NCBI RefSeq assembly: GCF_902726565.1
Contig: NZ_CACVAF010000006.1
Location: forward strand, 291,881 to 355,880
Direction: 5' to 3'
DNA length: 64,000 nt
Source of the DNA: Yersinia vastinensis
GTDB taxonomy: Bacteria > Pseudomonadota > Gammaproteobacteria > Enterobacterales > Enterobacteriaceae
Numbering within the stretch: the stretch's first letter is position 1; each line of letters starts with the position of its first letter. A program made the translations under genes and the position numbers. The notes beneath the pieces are model-generated. The model was not told where the DNA came from. It did not search any database and saw only the letters and a list, made by a program, of their open reading frames with translations. Shown here in pieces: positions 9,191 to 19,737 of this stretch.

Positions 9191-10645
9191 TTAATTATAG
9201 ACCATGGCAAGTCTATTAGGTAAGTTATGAGAGTATATATCACTTTCTGATAATGGCAGTATTGCTTTGGGGGCATCTTTAGGTGCGAATGATGAGAGCG
9301 CCTCAGAGATATAGGTTATATCAGGTAAATTTTCAGAAAAATCACTGGGGTTATCCTTGTAAGTATTAGCTAGTATATTATTTTGGGTAGTAAGTTCAGC
9401 AATAAGTTTATTTCCTGTCTCATCCTCAATATCTTTCATGTTATTTTTATTAAATACATCAGGCAATACAACAGTGAAGTGACGACCTGAGTCGGAATGA
9501 GCTGTTGTCATTTCTAGTTCTTTGAGAGCACTGTCAGGATCTTTTGTCACTAACTCATACAGTAACGAATGAAAGTCATCCCTATTTATTTTACTATTGT
9601 ATTGAGAATATGACTGCGTCTTTATATATTTGACTTTATAACCATCAGCAGAAAATTGATCTTTAATAATGACTGTTAAGCGACTACCGATCTTTTTACT
9701 TGAAATGACTAAGTGTTGACCGTAGCGTTCAAATTTTAATTCATGGAAATGATAGTCAGTAATGGCAATGATATCTTCTCCACCACTGTGTTCAACTATC
9801 ATATTAATTCCATCATTGTCTGAAAATATATATAAATCATCGCCTGCCCCTCCAGCTAAATAATCATTATTTTTTTGCCCTTGGATGAGATCATCACCTT
9901 TCCCACCAAATATTCGATCATTTCCCCGTCCATTCACCTCGGCTGCAAAGTAGCCAAAAGCTTCAGCATCACCGTGTAGCTCATCATTGCCATCGCCGCC
10001 ATAAAGAATGTCGTCACCCGGGCCACCAGCCAGCCCATCGTCACCTTCACCCCCCACTAAAAGGTCATTACCTTCCTCGCCAAATAAAGAGTCATTCCCT
10101 TTCTTACCAATTATGGTGTCGTTACCCAGTAGCCCGGATATATTGTCATTCAGGTCACCGCCAATAATGATATCATCCCGTGAACTACCTAAAATAGCAT
10201 TTCTACCTTTCTCACCTACTAAAATATTATTATCTTCATCATTCAGTTTTATCACTTTCTCGCCATTGACAGTTAAATAATTTTTTGGAGTATTCTCTGC
10301 AAAAGAAATATTAACAATATCTTTTACTAAATAAAGCTCCAGATATTCCATGTTAATATTAACATATTTTCTTGAGGGGGTATCTGTAGGCATACTATTA
10401 TCCGTGCGTAAAATTAATTCTTGCCTCTCTCCATTAACATCAGAAATCGTCACTGATTTAACACGAAGAATACCATTCCTATATATATTATGATGCAGCC
10501 AGCGATGATAGACTCGATGACTATTATTTAATGTATTGATGATAAGTGTTGATTTTGAATGCCGAAAAAAAACTTTCCCAGCAGATGAATTTGGTAATAA
10601 TATAGAATAATTTACTTTTTGTGTTTTTACTGCTCCTTTGCTCAT
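9191..10645 (-). CDS. RTX-repeat (hemolysin-type calcium-binding) protein, paralogue B
   Basis: A 484-residue paralogue of the downstream RTX gene with the same architecture. It has an N-terminal beta-rich domain of about 135 residues, RTX nonapeptides at about 140-270 (GKKGNDSLFGEEGNDLLVGG and others), the HSGGEDIIAI / FERYGQHLVI segment, and a C-terminal tail of about 170 residues. The pieces best conserved between the two copies are the repeats, the HSG-FERYG-HLVI block and the final LPDITYI...FAPKD block. It starts at ATG 10645 behind AAGGGAG. The two genes are 160 bp apart and probably cotranscribed. No lipase, protease or adenylate cyclase motif is visible, so the function is unknown. 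Confidence 0.8.
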   Translation of the reverse strand: MSKGAVKTQKVNYSILLPNSSAGKVFFRHSKSTLIINTLNNSHRVYHRWLHHNIYRNGILRVKSVTISDVNGERQELILRTDNSMPTDTPSRKYVNINMEYLELYLVKDIVNISFAENTPKNYLTVNGEKVIKLNDEDNNILVGEKGRNAILGSSRDDIIIGGDLNDNISGLLGNDTIIGKKGNDSLFGEEGNDLLVGGEGDDGLAGGPGDDILYGGDGNDELHGDAEAFGYFAAEVNGRGNDRIFGGKGDDLIQGQKNNDYLAGGAGDDLYIFSDNDGINMIVEHSGGEDIIAITDYHFHELKFERYGQHLVISSKKIGSRLTVIIKDQFSADGYKVKYIKTQSYSQYNSKINRDDFHSLLYELVTKDPDSALKELEMTTAHSDSGRHFTVVLPDVFNKNNMKDIEDETGNKLIAELTTQNNILANTYKDNPSDFSENLPDITYISEALSSFAPKDAPKAILPLSESDIYSHNLPNRLAMVYN

Positions 10646-10820
10646 ATTAACTCCCTTTATTGAATAAGCGGTTGTTTTTATATTAAGGTGAGAACCTTTT
10701 TATGTGAAATTTAATAAAATTATAATTTCTTATTGTTAATTAATGAACGGAACATAATCATAAAGACAAGAGTATTATACTCTGTCTTTATTTTATATTT
10801 TATTATTACCAGAAACAGTA

Positions 10821-11249
10821 TTACCCTAAGGCTACCATCAGTGCACCCGCTGTAATCAATGCCACACCTAACCCTGCGACCAGCGATATTTTTTCACCAA
10901 ACAGGATAAAAGCTAGAATGACGGCGAAAACGACACTGAGTTTATCAATAGGAGCGACTTGCGAGACATTGCCATTTTTAATCGCCATAAAGTAAAACAA
11001 CCAGGACAATGCCCCTGCGACACCACTAAGCACCACAAATAGCAGCGCTTTTTTATCCGCGAGTACGGCACCGACTAGGTTAAATTTCCCCTGAACCACG
11101 ACGACTCCGACCAAAAATAGCGCCATCACCACAGCACGTACGGCGGTTGCTGTGTTGGCATCTAAATGTTGCAGACCGATTTTGCCGAAGATGGCGACTA
11201 GCGAAGCGGTGAGGGCAGACAGCAGGGCATATATCAACCAAGTGCTCAT
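10821..11249 (-). CDS. Half-size EamA/DMT-family transporter
   Basis: A 142-residue, very hydrophobic protein with about five membrane segments and a single EamA (drug/metabolite transporter) repeat; usual members have two repeats and about 300 residues. The conserved APIDKLSVVFAVILAFILFGEKIS pattern lies in the second half. Single-repeat members normally work as dimers. The substrate is unknown. It lies between the RTX pair and kdpE on the same strand, after an AT-rich 175-bp gap in which nothing else is seen. Confidence 0.85.
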   Translation of the reverse strand: MSTWLIYALLSALTASLVAIFGKIGLQHLDANTATAVRAVVMALFLVGVVVVQGKFNLVGAVLADKKALLFVVLSGVAGALSWLFYFMAIKNGNVSQVAPIDKLSVVFAVILAFILFGEKISLVAGLGVALITAGALMVALG

Positions 11250-11343
11250 AATAAATAAGACCTATTATCATTAAAAGTCTGATGCTACTCCGCCGAACTG
11301 TTTTTTCCTAGTCTGAATGTGAAATCTTATGGCGAATAAATCG

Positions 11344-12045
11344 TTATGGAATAAAGCGATAACCTACGCCGGTCTCGGTTAATAAGTGTTTAGGGCGGGT
11401 GGGGTCGGTTTCTAATTTTTGGCGTAAGTGGCCCATATAAATGCGTAGATAATGGCTGTGTTCGACATAATTTGGCCCCCAAACTTGGTTGAGTAACTGG
11501 CGTTGGGTAATCACTTTACCTGTATTGGCGATTAATGCAGAAAGTAGGCGGAATTCAATCGGTGTCAGGTGAAGATTTTCACCGGCCCGAGTCACCTGAC
11601 GGTTAATCAGGTCCACGCTAATATCAGCAAAATTCACCAACGGACTTTCTTGGCTCCCCCCACTATGGCGGCGTAAGGCAACACGCACTCGCGCTAATAA
11701 TTCGCTGATGCCAAAGGGTTTACTCAGATAATCATCCGCACCAGCATCCAGTGCTGCGACTTTATCTTCTTCACTATTACGTGCTGATAACACAATAATT
11801 GGGATGGCGCTCCACTGGCGAAGGTCCTGAATATAACTGAGCCCATCACCATCTGGCAGGCCCAAATCTAAAATAATCAGGTCTGGTTTGCGAGTACCGG
11901 CCTCAATTAGGCCCCGTTGCAACGTATCGCTCTCAAATACTCGCCAGCCCTCGCTCTCCAGCGCAATGCGTACAAAGCGACGGATCTCTTTTTCATCTTC
12001 AACAATCAGGATGTTAGCCGGGGATATAATTAACACTCCTCTCAA
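11344..12045 (-). CDS. kdpE: Response regulator KdpE
   Basis: KdpE is the OmpR-type response regulator that activates kdpFABC under potassium limitation. Its receiver domain starts at NILIVEDEKEIRRF, with the phosphoacceptor Asp in LIILDLGLPDGDG and the conserved Lys in DDYLSKPFG. The C-terminal winged helix ends GVGYRFIP. The start is uncertain because there is no ATG between the kdpD stop and the receiver domain. TTG 12045 overlaps the kdpD stop by 4 bp. GTG 12036, or an ATT/ATA just after the AGAGGAG at about 12036-12042, are alternatives. Confidence 0.95.
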   Translation of the reverse strand: MRGVLIISPANILIVEDEKEIRRFVRIALESEGWRVFESDTLQRGLIEAGTRKPDLIILDLGLPDGDGLSYIQDLRQWSAIPIIVLSARNSEEDKVAALDAGADDYLSKPFGISELLARVRVALRRHSGGSQESPLVNFADISVDLINRQVTRAGENLHLTPIEFRLLSALIANTGKVITQRQLLNQVWGPNYVEHSHYLRIYMGHLRQKLETDPTRPKHLLTETGVGYRFIP

Positions 12046-14732
12046 TCAATATTTTCACCATCAATGTCAGGTGCTTTCTCCAGCGGCAACATAAAGTGGA
12101 AGCTGGCACCGCCTGCTGAGTTTTGTTCGACCCAAATACGACCATCGTGTACATCAATAATGGCACGGCAAATGGCTAAACCCAAGCCCACCCCCGGAAT
12201 GGCTGACTCTTTGTTGCCACGGGAGAATTTGTCGAAAATAAGTTGCTCTTGCCCTAAGGGAACGCCGGGGCCATTATCCCAGACTTCCACATGCAACCAT
12301 TCATCTTCAACGGTTGCTCTAATCCCCAGCAAGGCATCAAAACCGGCGTATTTATGGGCATTCTCCAACAGATTAATAAACACGCGCTCTAATAGGCTAC
12401 CATCACAGTTAATCAGTACCATTTCATCTGGCAGCTCGACATTGATGTGGTGATGATTGAGAGCCGTTTCCAACATATTTAATGCGCTACCGACAATTTC
12501 TTCGAGCGATTGCCACTCTTTGCGCAGATTAAATCCGCCTGACTGGATACGTGCCATATCTAATAAGTTATTGACCAGCCGGGTGGTACTTAAAACTTGC
12601 TGACGGATTTGGTTAGCTTGTGGGGCGTGTCGCGAACCTTCGGCAGCCAGATCCAGCGTCAGGATTTCTGCTTGACCGAATAGCACCGTCAGCGGTGTGC
12701 GTAGGTCGTGGGAGAGGGCAGCCAGTAGTGAATTACGCAATTGCTCCCGTTCAGCATCCAGTTTGGCCAGTTCAGCACTGCGAGCCAGATGTAGCCTTTC
12801 CAGCGCGTTGGCAATCAGGTTGGTAAAAGTTTGCAGTAAACGCTGCTGTTCCGGCACCATTAATTGGCGTAGGTTCGCCGGTTCAATCGCCAGCACTCCG
12901 AAAGTTTGCTTGGATGCGGTCAGCGGCAGTAATTGATAAGGTACGCCCGGCAGCGTATCAGTCCCCGCGCCAGCAGGCGCGCCTTTATCGAAACTCCAAC
13001 GAGCAATGGCTTCGTCAACGGAAAGGGCGCCGCCTTCATCAGTGGCAACTTGTTGCAAACGCCCATCCTCCTGTGGCAATAGCAAGTCAGTTTTAGCCTG
13101 AAAGCTACTGGAAAGAAAATGGCGGCTGGTTTTGGCAATATCTGCTGGCGTCAGGGCACGGCTCAATCCTCGCGACATCTCATATAAATGCCGGGCGCGC
13201 TGTTCGCGATAGCGGGCAATTCGGGCCTGATAGCGCACGCCAGCGGTCAAATTCCCCACCACGATGCCAACAATTAACATCACACCGAAAGTCACCAGAT
13301 ACTGCACATCCGTGACCGCCAATGACCAATGTGGTTGGACAAAAAACAGATCGAAACTGGCGACATTGATCACTGCCGCCAATACGGAAGGCCAGCGGCC
13401 ATAAAATAGCGCAATAATAACCACACCCAGCAAGTAAACCATCACCAGATTTGCCTGATCGAAACCGGGTATAAGCCACTGCGATAATACCGTGATCAGC
13501 GCGCACAAGCCGATGGCGGCAATACAACCGCGTAATTGCATACGCCACTTTTCAGTGAATGCTCGAGAGTCGGTTTCTTTTGCTACATTGGGTGAGTTGT
13601 CTCCCTCTAAGGCAATAATCACTAAATCGAGGTCTGGCCCCAGCTTGCCCAAACGATCGGCAAAACTGCCGCGCAATTTCCACTGTTTCTCTGCCCGGCG
13701 ACCAATAATAATTTTACCCAGATTATGTTCACGAGCATAACGCAACACCGCCTGTTCCTCACTGGGTTCGGAGAGTGTGGCAGTTTCAGCTCCCAGTTCT
13801 TGGGCCAACTTAAGGGTACGCAAAATGGCACGGCGTTTGGCTTCGGGCAAGCCATGCAGCCGTGGTGTTTCAACATAGACGGCGTGCCAGATACAGCCCA
13901 AACGCGCAGCTAACCGAGCCGCGGTACGGACTAATTTTTCGTTACCACTGTTATGCCCGATACATAAAAGGATGGCATCGCGGGTATGCCAGACTCGCTC
14001 TCGGCCCTGCGTGTCACGGAAGGCACGCATCTGGTCATCAACCCGATCAGCAGTGCGGCGTAGCGCCAGCTCGCGCAAGGCGATTAAATTACCTTTACGG
14101 AAGAAATGTTCAATCGCCCGTTCTGCCTGCCCCGAGATATACACTTTGCCCTCATTCAGGCGCTGGCGTAGGTCATCTGGGGGCAGGTCGACCAAGACCA
14201 CTTCCGTGGCGGCATCAAACATATGGTCGGGGACCGTTTCCCGCACTCGGATTCCGGTGATACCGCCGACCACATCGTTTAGGCTTTCCAAATGCTGCAC
14301 ATTGACCGTAGTCAGCACATCAATCCCGGCGTCTAGCAGTTCTTCCACATCTTGCCAGCGTTTGGGGTGGCGTGAGCCTTGAGCATTGCTGTGTGCCAGC
14401 TCATCCATCAAGATCAGCGCCGGATGACGGGCCAGTGCAGCATCTAAATCAAACTCGCGTACCTGACGGCTGCGGTGGTGAATACGTTTTGGTGGTAGGA
14501 TTGCCAGCCCGTCTAGCAGGGCGGCAGTTTCATTTCGCCCATGGGTTTCTACCACCCCAACCAACACATCTAGCCCTTGAGCACGCAGGCGCTGCGCCTC
14601 TTGCAGCATGGCGTAGGTTTTACCCACCCCGGCACAAGCCCCAAAGAAGACTTTCAATCGACCACGGGATTTTTCATTCGCCACCGCAAGTAGGCTATCG
14701 GGATTTGGGCGGGTTGGTTCTGCATCCACCAT
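12042..14732 (-). CDS. kdpD: Sensor histidine kinase KdpD
   Basis: KdpD is the membrane sensor kinase/phosphatase for K+ limitation and osmotic stress. The 896-residue protein has the N-terminal KdpD domain with a Walker-A-like GACAGVGKTYAML (about 30-43), then a Usp-like domain (about 250-370). A four-helix membrane region lies at about 400-500, followed by a GAF-like segment. The HisKA box is ALSHDLRTPLT with the phosphoacceptor His, and the ATPase has the N box (ENAHKY), G1 (DNGPGV) and G2 (GVGLGLAI). It ends by overlapping kdpE and starts 9 bp after kdpC. The length matches E. coli (894). Confidence 0.97.
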   Translation of the reverse strand: MVDAEPTRPNPDSLLAVANEKSRGRLKVFFGACAGVGKTYAMLQEAQRLRAQGLDVLVGVVETHGRNETAALLDGLAILPPKRIHHRSRQVREFDLDAALARHPALILMDELAHSNAQGSRHPKRWQDVEELLDAGIDVLTTVNVQHLESLNDVVGGITGIRVRETVPDHMFDAATEVVLVDLPPDDLRQRLNEGKVYISGQAERAIEHFFRKGNLIALRELALRRTADRVDDQMRAFRDTQGRERVWHTRDAILLCIGHNSGNEKLVRTAARLAARLGCIWHAVYVETPRLHGLPEAKRRAILRTLKLAQELGAETATLSEPSEEQAVLRYAREHNLGKIIIGRRAEKQWKLRGSFADRLGKLGPDLDLVIIALEGDNSPNVAKETDSRAFTEKWRMQLRGCIAAIGLCALITVLSQWLIPGFDQANLVMVYLLGVVIIALFYGRWPSVLAAVINVASFDLFFVQPHWSLAVTDVQYLVTFGVMLIVGIVVGNLTAGVRYQARIARYREQRARHLYEMSRGLSRALTPADIAKTSRHFLSSSFQAKTDLLLPQEDGRLQQVATDEGGALSVDEAIARWSFDKGAPAGAGTDTLPGVPYQLLPLTASKQTFGVLAIEPANLRQLMVPEQQRLLQTFTNLIANALERLHLARSAELAKLDAEREQLRNSLLAALSHDLRTPLTVLFGQAEILTLDLAAEGSRHAPQANQIRQQVLSTTRLVNNLLDMARIQSGGFNLRKEWQSLEEIVGSALNMLETALNHHHINVELPDEMVLINCDGSLLERVFINLLENAHKYAGFDALLGIRATVEDEWLHVEVWDNGPGVPLGQEQLIFDKFSRGNKESAIPGVGLGLAICRAIIDVHDGRIWVEQNSAGGASFHFMLPLEKAPDIDGENID

Positions 14733-14741
14733 GATCTGTCC

Positions 14742-15362
14742 TTAAGGTTTTGCCGGGGCCGCCGGTACTGTCACGTGACTTTGGGCATTCAGCGCCATAT
14801 TGAGTTTCAGCACATTGACGACGGATTCACCGAAGAAATTGGGCACTGACCTTTGCACGTTTTCATCAATTAATTGTTTCACTTCAGACAACGGCATCTG
14901 GCGTATGTCCGCAATGCGAGGGGCCTGATAGTAAGCCGCTTCCAGTGAAATGCTGGGATCCAGACCACTGCCGGAGGCGGTGACCAGATCAACCGGTACC
15001 GGGCCAGTTTGTGTCGGATTTGCCTGACGCTGTAACTTAACGCGTTCACTGATGGCTTGATCCAGTGCCGGATTACTGATAGCCAAATTGCTGCCACCGG
15101 AGGCCATTGGATTATAAGGCATATCTGCCGTGACCGACGGACGACCGACAAAATAACCCGGTTGAGTAAAGTTTTGCCCCAACAAGGCTGAACCGACCAC
15201 TTCATCACCCAGCATGACCCGTGAACCATTAGCTTGCTGAGAAAACATCAATTTTGCCAGCCCAGTGGTCAGCAGAGGATAAGCTATCCCGGTGATAAGT
15301 GTCAGTAATATCAGTAAAACCAATGCTGGCCGGAAATATGAAATAGGGGTTATCGATGACAT
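14742..15362 (-). CDS. kdpC: K+-transporting ATPase subunit KdpC
   Basis: KdpC is the single-span accessory subunit that stabilises the KdpFABC complex and aids ATP binding. The 206-residue product has one N-terminal membrane helix (ALVLLILLTLITGIAYPLLT, about 13-32). A periplasmic domain follows with the family motifs QNFTQPGYFVGRPS and ASGSGLDPSISLEAAYYQAPRIA. It lies between kdpB (31-bp gap) and kdpD (9-bp gap) in the usual order. Confidence 0.96.
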   Translation of the reverse strand: MSSITPISYFRPALVLLILLTLITGIAYPLLTTGLAKLMFSQQANGSRVMLGDEVVGSALLGQNFTQPGYFVGRPSVTADMPYNPMASGGSNLAISNPALDQAISERVKLQRQANPTQTGPVPVDLVTASGSGLDPSISLEAAYYQAPRIADIRQMPLSEVKQLIDENVQRSVPNFFGESVVNVLKLNMALNAQSHVTVPAAPAKP

Positions 15363-15393
15363 GGTTATTGCCTCTATGTTGTTTATCTTGCGA

Positions 15394-17463
15394 CTAACTC
15401 GCCATCAGGGCAGTCAGCACCAGATCGATCAATTTAATACCGACAAACGGCACCAGTAAGCCACCCAAACCGTAAATCCACAGATTACGGCGCAGCAGGG
15501 CCGCAGCGCTCATTGCCTTATAACTGACCCCTTTTAAGGCCAGGGGGATCAGGAACACAATCACCAATGCGTTAAAGATAACTGCCGACAAAATAGCAGA
15601 AGCCGGAGAGTGCAACTGCATCACATTCAGGGCATTGAGTTGTGGGTAAGTAGCAGCAAAAGCGGCTGGAATAATGGCAAAATATTTTGCAACGTCATTG
15701 GCGATGCTGAAGGTTGTTAGCGAGCCTCGGGTCATCAGCATTTGTTTACCAATATGCACCACTTCAATCAGTTTGGTGGGGTTGGAGTCCAAATCCACCA
15801 TATTGCCCGCCTCCTTCGCTGCTTGCGTCCCTGAGTTCATCGCTACCGCTACATCTGCTTGAGCCAGTGCTGGAGCATCGTTGGTGCCATCGCCAGTCAT
15901 CGCGACCAAACGGCCTTCTGCCTGATATTGACGAATCAGCGCCAGTTTTGCCTCCGGTGTCGCTTCAGCCAGAAAATCATCAACGCCCGCTTCAGCCGCA
16001 ATAGCCGCTGCGGTGAGGCGGTTGTCACCGGTGATCATCACGGTTTTAATCCCCATTTTGCGCAGTTCTGCAAAACGTTCTTTAATGCCTCCCTTCACGA
16101 TATCTTTTAGGGCAACCACCCCCAAAACGCGTGGCCCGTCAGCCACCACAAGAGGCGTTCCTCCCGTACGAGCGACACTTTCTACGGCATCTTCTACCGC
16201 TCGTGGGAAGTGGCCCTGATTAGATTCCACATGGCGACGGATGGCATCAACCGCACCTTTGCGGATCATTCGATCCTGTACATTAACGCCGCTCATGCGT
16301 GTTTGTGCAGAGAAGGGCACAAAGGTGGCATTCAGGCTGTGCAAGTCCCGTTCACGCAAATTAAAACGTTGTTTAGCCAGAACCACAATACTGCGGCCCT
16401 CCGGTGTTTCATCCGCCAGAGAAGAGAGTTGTGCGGCATCTGCCAGTTGTTGTTCGGTGACTCCGGGGGCGGGCAAAAATTCGGACGCTTGGCGGTTACC
16501 TAATGTGATGGTGCCGGTTTTATCCAGAAGTAACACATCGACGTCACCGGCGGCCTCAACGGCGCGTCCGCTGGTGGCTATTACATTGGCCCCTAACATG
16601 CGGCTCATACCGGCGACTCCGATGGCTGATAATAAACCGCCGATGGTCGTTGGGATGAGGCAAACTAACAGCGCGACCAGCACGGTAATAGTGACGGGGA
16701 TACCCGCCTGGTTAGCCTCAACACTGAAAATTGAAAATGGGTACAAGGTGGCGGTTGCCAGTAAAAAGACGATGGTTAACGCCACCAATAAAATGGTCAG
16801 GGCCACTTCGTTGGGGGTTTTGCGCCGTTTGGCGCCTTCAACCATGGCGATCATTCGGTCAAGGAATGTTTCGCCGGGGTTTACACTGCACTCAACGACC
16901 AACCAGTCTGATAACACACGGGTGCCGCCAGTTACAGAGGAGAAATCGCCGCCTGATTCGCGGATAACCGGTGCAGATTCGCCGGTAATGGCGCTTTCAT
17001 CCACGGATGCGCCCCCCTCTAAAACTTCACCATCGCAAGGCACGGTGTCGCCAGCTTCAATCAGGACTAAATCCCCTTTACGCAGGCTATCGGCAGAGAC
17101 TTTCTCTTGCGGTGCGTCAACGCGAGCTTCTGACAGTTTTTTGGCCCAACTGGTTTTTTTCACCCCCCGCAGACTTTCAGCCTGCGCTTTGCTACGCCCT
17201 TCGGCCAGCGCTTCGGCAAAGTTGGCAAACAGCACAGTAAACCACAACCACAGGGAAACACTGCCGGTAAATAGGGCGCTGCCGGTAGTTTGCCCACTTA
17301 AAATGGCCAACCAAATTAAGGTGGTTAGCCCACTGCCTAAATACACTACGAACATCACCGGATTGCGCCACTGGACACGCGGATCCAGTTTTTTCACGGC
17401 ATCAAACAGTGCCGTACGCACTAGTGCGGGTTCAAAGATTGCGCGTTGTTTGCGAGTCATCAT
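15394..17463 (-). CDS. kdpB: K+-transporting P-type ATPase subunit KdpB
   Basis: KdpB is the ATP-hydrolysing P-type subunit of the high-affinity potassium pump. The 689-residue protein has the actuator motif TGES (about residue 165; the Ser is an inhibitory phosphorylation site in E. coli KdpB). The phosphorylation motif is DKTGTIT (about 315). The [10 protein letters not shown] nucleotide-binding stretch, the hinge motif [16 protein letters not shown] and seven expected membrane helices are present. It starts at ATG 17463, 7 bp after the kdpA stop. A 413-codon open frame on the opposite strand (16241-17482) is a composition artefact of this gene. Confidence 0.98.
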   Translation of the reverse strand: MMTRKQRAIFEPALVRTALFDAVKKLDPRVQWRNPVMFVVYLGSGLTTLIWLAILSGQTTGSALFTGSVSLWLWFTVLFANFAEALAEGRSKAQAESLRGVKKTSWAKKLSEARVDAPQEKVSADSLRKGDLVLIEAGDTVPCDGEVLEGGASVDESAITGESAPVIRESGGDFSSVTGGTRVLSDWLVVECSVNPGETFLDRMIAMVEGAKRRKTPNEVALTILLVALTIVFLLATATLYPFSIFSVEANQAGIPVTITVLVALLVCLIPTTIGGLLSAIGVAGMSRMLGANVIATSGRAVEAAGDVDVLLLDKTGTITLGNRQASEFLPAPGVTEQQLADAAQLSSLADETPEGRSIVVLAKQRFNLRERDLHSLNATFVPFSAQTRMSGVNVQDRMIRKGAVDAIRRHVESNQGHFPRAVEDAVESVARTGGTPLVVADGPRVLGVVALKDIVKGGIKERFAELRKMGIKTVMITGDNRLTAAAIAAEAGVDDFLAEATPEAKLALIRQYQAEGRLVAMTGDGTNDAPALAQADVAVAMNSGTQAAKEAGNMVDLDSNPTKLIEVVHIGKQMLMTRGSLTTFSIANDVAKYFAIIPAAFAATYPQLNALNVMQLHSPASAILSAVIFNALVIVFLIPLALKGVSYKAMSAAALLRRNLWIYGLGGLLVPFVGIKLIDLVLTALMAS

Positions 17464-17470
17464 TATTCTC

Positions 17471-19159
17471 TCAGCGAGTTAACCAAATTTGCAGATGTTC
17501 AGCCACCGGACCTAAGGCTAAGGCAGGGATAAAGGTCAATGCACCGACCAACAGCACCGTGCCGACAAGTAAGCCGATAAACAGCGGGCCGGAGGTTGGC
17601 AGTGTGCCGTTGCCTGCCGGTTGGCGTTTTTTCGCGACCAGTGAGCTGGCGATAGCCAACACCGGCAGAATGACCCCGAACCGCCCCAAGAACATCGCCG
17701 CAGCCAGTAGCAGGTTATAAAACGGCGTATTGACACTTAGGCCCGCAAAGGCGCTACCGTTATTGTTTGCCGCCGAGGAGAGGGCGTAGAGCACTTCACT
17801 AAAACCATGTGCGCCGGGATTCAAGATCCCCGCCCGCCCAGCATCGGTACACAGTGCCAGTGCCGTACCAATCAGTACGACAGTCGGTGTCACCAAAATG
17901 GCTAACGCAGTCATTTTCATGTCAAAGACATCGATTTTTTTGCCCAGATATTCTGGCGTCCGGCCAATCATCAGCCCGGCAATAAAGACGGTCAGTAGCA
18001 CGAACAGCAACATGCCGTACAAACCCGAACCGACACCACCAAACACCACTTCACCTATTTGCATCAACCACATTGGCACCATGCCACCCAAGGCAGTAAA
18101 GGAGTCGTGCATGGCGTTTACTGCCCCGCAAGAGGCCGCCGTAGTGACCACGGCATACATGCTGGTGGCCAGAATGCCAAAGCGAGACTCTTTGCCTTCC
18201 ATATTGATATTGCTGTCGGCACCCAACTGGGTTAAATGCGGATTACCGGCCAACTCGGCGAACATCACCACCACTACAGCCACGACAAAAATCAGTGACA
18301 TCGCCCAAATAAGTGCATGCCCTTGGCGGTTATCCCCCACCACCTGACCAAAGGCAAAACACAGCGCGCAGGGGATCAGGAAAATGGCCAGCATTTGTAC
18401 AAAGTTGCTAAAGGCAGTTGGATTTTCAAAAGGATGAGCCGAGTTGGCACCAAAGAAGCCCCCCCCGTTTGTTCCCAACATCTTGATGGCTTCCTGCGAT
18501 GCAACCGGCCCCATGGGTAAGGTCTGTTTTACGCCTTCCAATGTGGTGATATGCAGATAACCGTCCAGGTTCTGTAGTACACCCTGACTGACAAAAATCA
18601 GCGCGATAAGCAGCGCAATGGGTAATAGGACATATAAAGTGATGCGAACCAAATCTACCCAGGCATTACCCAAGGTGGCAGCAGAATGACGAGCAAAAGC
18701 GCGGATCAATGCAAAAGCAACGGCAATCCCGGTGGCGGCTGACAGAAAGTTTTGCACGGTGAGGCCGACCATTTGGCTGAGATAACTGAGGGTATTTTCG
18801 CCGCTATAAGCCTGCCAATTAGTATTGGTGACAAAACTCACTGCTGTATTGAGTGCCAGATGCCATGACATCCCCGGCATATTTTCCGGGTTCAAAGGCA
18901 ATGAACCTTGAGCCATTAACAGTGTGAATAGCAGCACAATGCCCAGCAAGTTGAAGCAGAGAAGAGCCATCGCATATTGCCAGCCATTCATTTCTTCATT
19001 TTTTACACCACTACAACACCATAAACCGGCCTCGATTTTTTGCAGTGGTCTGAAAGATTCGCCCTCAATCAGGCGCGCTAAAAAGTGCCCCAATGGGCGG
19101 GACAGCACCAACAACACCAGCATGAAACTGGCGATAAGCAGAAATCCTGACGCCGCCAT
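17471..19159 (-). CDS. kdpA: K+-transporting ATPase channel subunit KdpA
   Basis: KdpA is the K+-selective, channel-like membrane subunit related to the SKT superfamily. The 562-residue protein shows the degenerate selectivity-filter loops of the family: [41 protein letters not shown] and [13 protein letters not shown]. It has about ten hydrophobic helices. Its start codon begins immediately after the kdpF stop codon. The length matches E. coli KdpA (557). Confidence 0.97.
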   Translation of the reverse strand: MAASGFLLIASFMLVLLVLSRPLGHFLARLIEGESFRPLQKIEAGLWCCSGVKNEEMNGWQYAMALLCFNLLGIVLLFTLLMAQGSLPLNPENMPGMSWHLALNTAVSFVTNTNWQAYSGENTLSYLSQMVGLTVQNFLSAATGIAVAFALIRAFARHSAATLGNAWVDLVRITLYVLLPIALLIALIFVSQGVLQNLDGYLHITTLEGVKQTLPMGPVASQEAIKMLGTNGGGFFGANSAHPFENPTAFSNFVQMLAIFLIPCALCFAFGQVVGDNRQGHALIWAMSLIFVVAVVVVMFAELAGNPHLTQLGADSNINMEGKESRFGILATSMYAVVTTAASCGAVNAMHDSFTALGGMVPMWLMQIGEVVFGGVGSGLYGMLLFVLLTVFIAGLMIGRTPEYLGKKIDVFDMKMTALAILVTPTVVLIGTALALCTDAGRAGILNPGAHGFSEVLYALSSAANNNGSAFAGLSVNTPFYNLLLAAAMFLGRFGVILPVLAIASSLVAKKRQPAGNGTLPTSGPLFIGLLVGTVLLVGALTFIPALALGPVAEHLQIWLTR

Positions 19160-19249
19160 TTAAAAGTCCTCCGCGTTAAATAAGGCATAGACCAAATAGC
19201 CCAGAAGCAGCAGAACCAGCAGCGCACCACCCAAGATGCTGAAACTCAC
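19160..19249 (-). CDS. kdpF: K+-transporting ATPase small subunit KdpF
   Basis: A 29-residue, single-helix peptide that stabilises the KdpFABC complex. It reads MSFSILGGALLVLLLLGYLV and continues YALFNAEDF. It starts at GTG 19249, 7 bp after a good GGAGG, and stops immediately before the kdpA ATG. The size, the single hydrophobic helix and the position at the head of kdpABC identify it. Confidence 0.93.
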   Translation of the reverse strand: MSFSILGGALLVLLLLGYLVYALFNAEDF

Positions 19250-19341
19250 GATATACCTCCACAGCGCTCATTTTTGATAAACCAGTTTTTGTTAACAGCA
19301 GCTTAGGAATTTGTAAGAAAAGTTCTTGATAAAAAAGCATG

Positions 19342-19368
19342 GGGGGGCGTAAAAAAAGTATAAAAACG
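19342..19368 (-). promoter_or_regulatory. KdpE-binding site of the kdpFABC promoter
   Basis: On the minus strand, about 95 bp upstream of kdpF, lies a run of the form TTTTTATACTTTTTTTACG followed by seven C residues. It closely resembles the T-rich KdpE operator of E. coli (TTTATACTTTTTTTACACC). A TTT-rich -35 region should overlap its downstream edge. The rest of the kdpF-ybfA divergent gap (to 19737) is AT-rich with no other gene seen. Confidence 0.75.
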
Positions 19369-19737
19369 GTCAAAAAATGAACAGTAAATGCGTGTAAATT
19401 AGTCAGTGGCACTGTGTGTTATCAAAGGGGGATGTTTTCTGACTACATTGCCAGCCTGCTAAATACATCCAGTTTTCTTATTCACAAAAGAATGCAACTC
19501 AGGCGCAACAAATTTAGAGTCTTAATTAACTTCGATGTAACAAAATTACAGGATTGATGTTTTTTTTCGCTTTTTTATGTGATGTAGTGGTCGGATGAGT
19601 GGTAAAGTTTCAATCAATGCGGTAAAATTTTGTCCAATTTCCAATTTTGTTTATTTTACTTTCAACGCCAGTCTGTTAATCGGTTCACTGTTTATTCGGG
19701 TTAACAGCGCACAAAGGCGTTTTAAAGGAGGACTATT

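Noticed and set aside
16241..17482. 413-codon ORF antisense to kdpB
   Set aside because: kdpB is unmistakable on the minus strand; the mirror frame is Ser/Thr/Pro-rich and arises from its codon bias.
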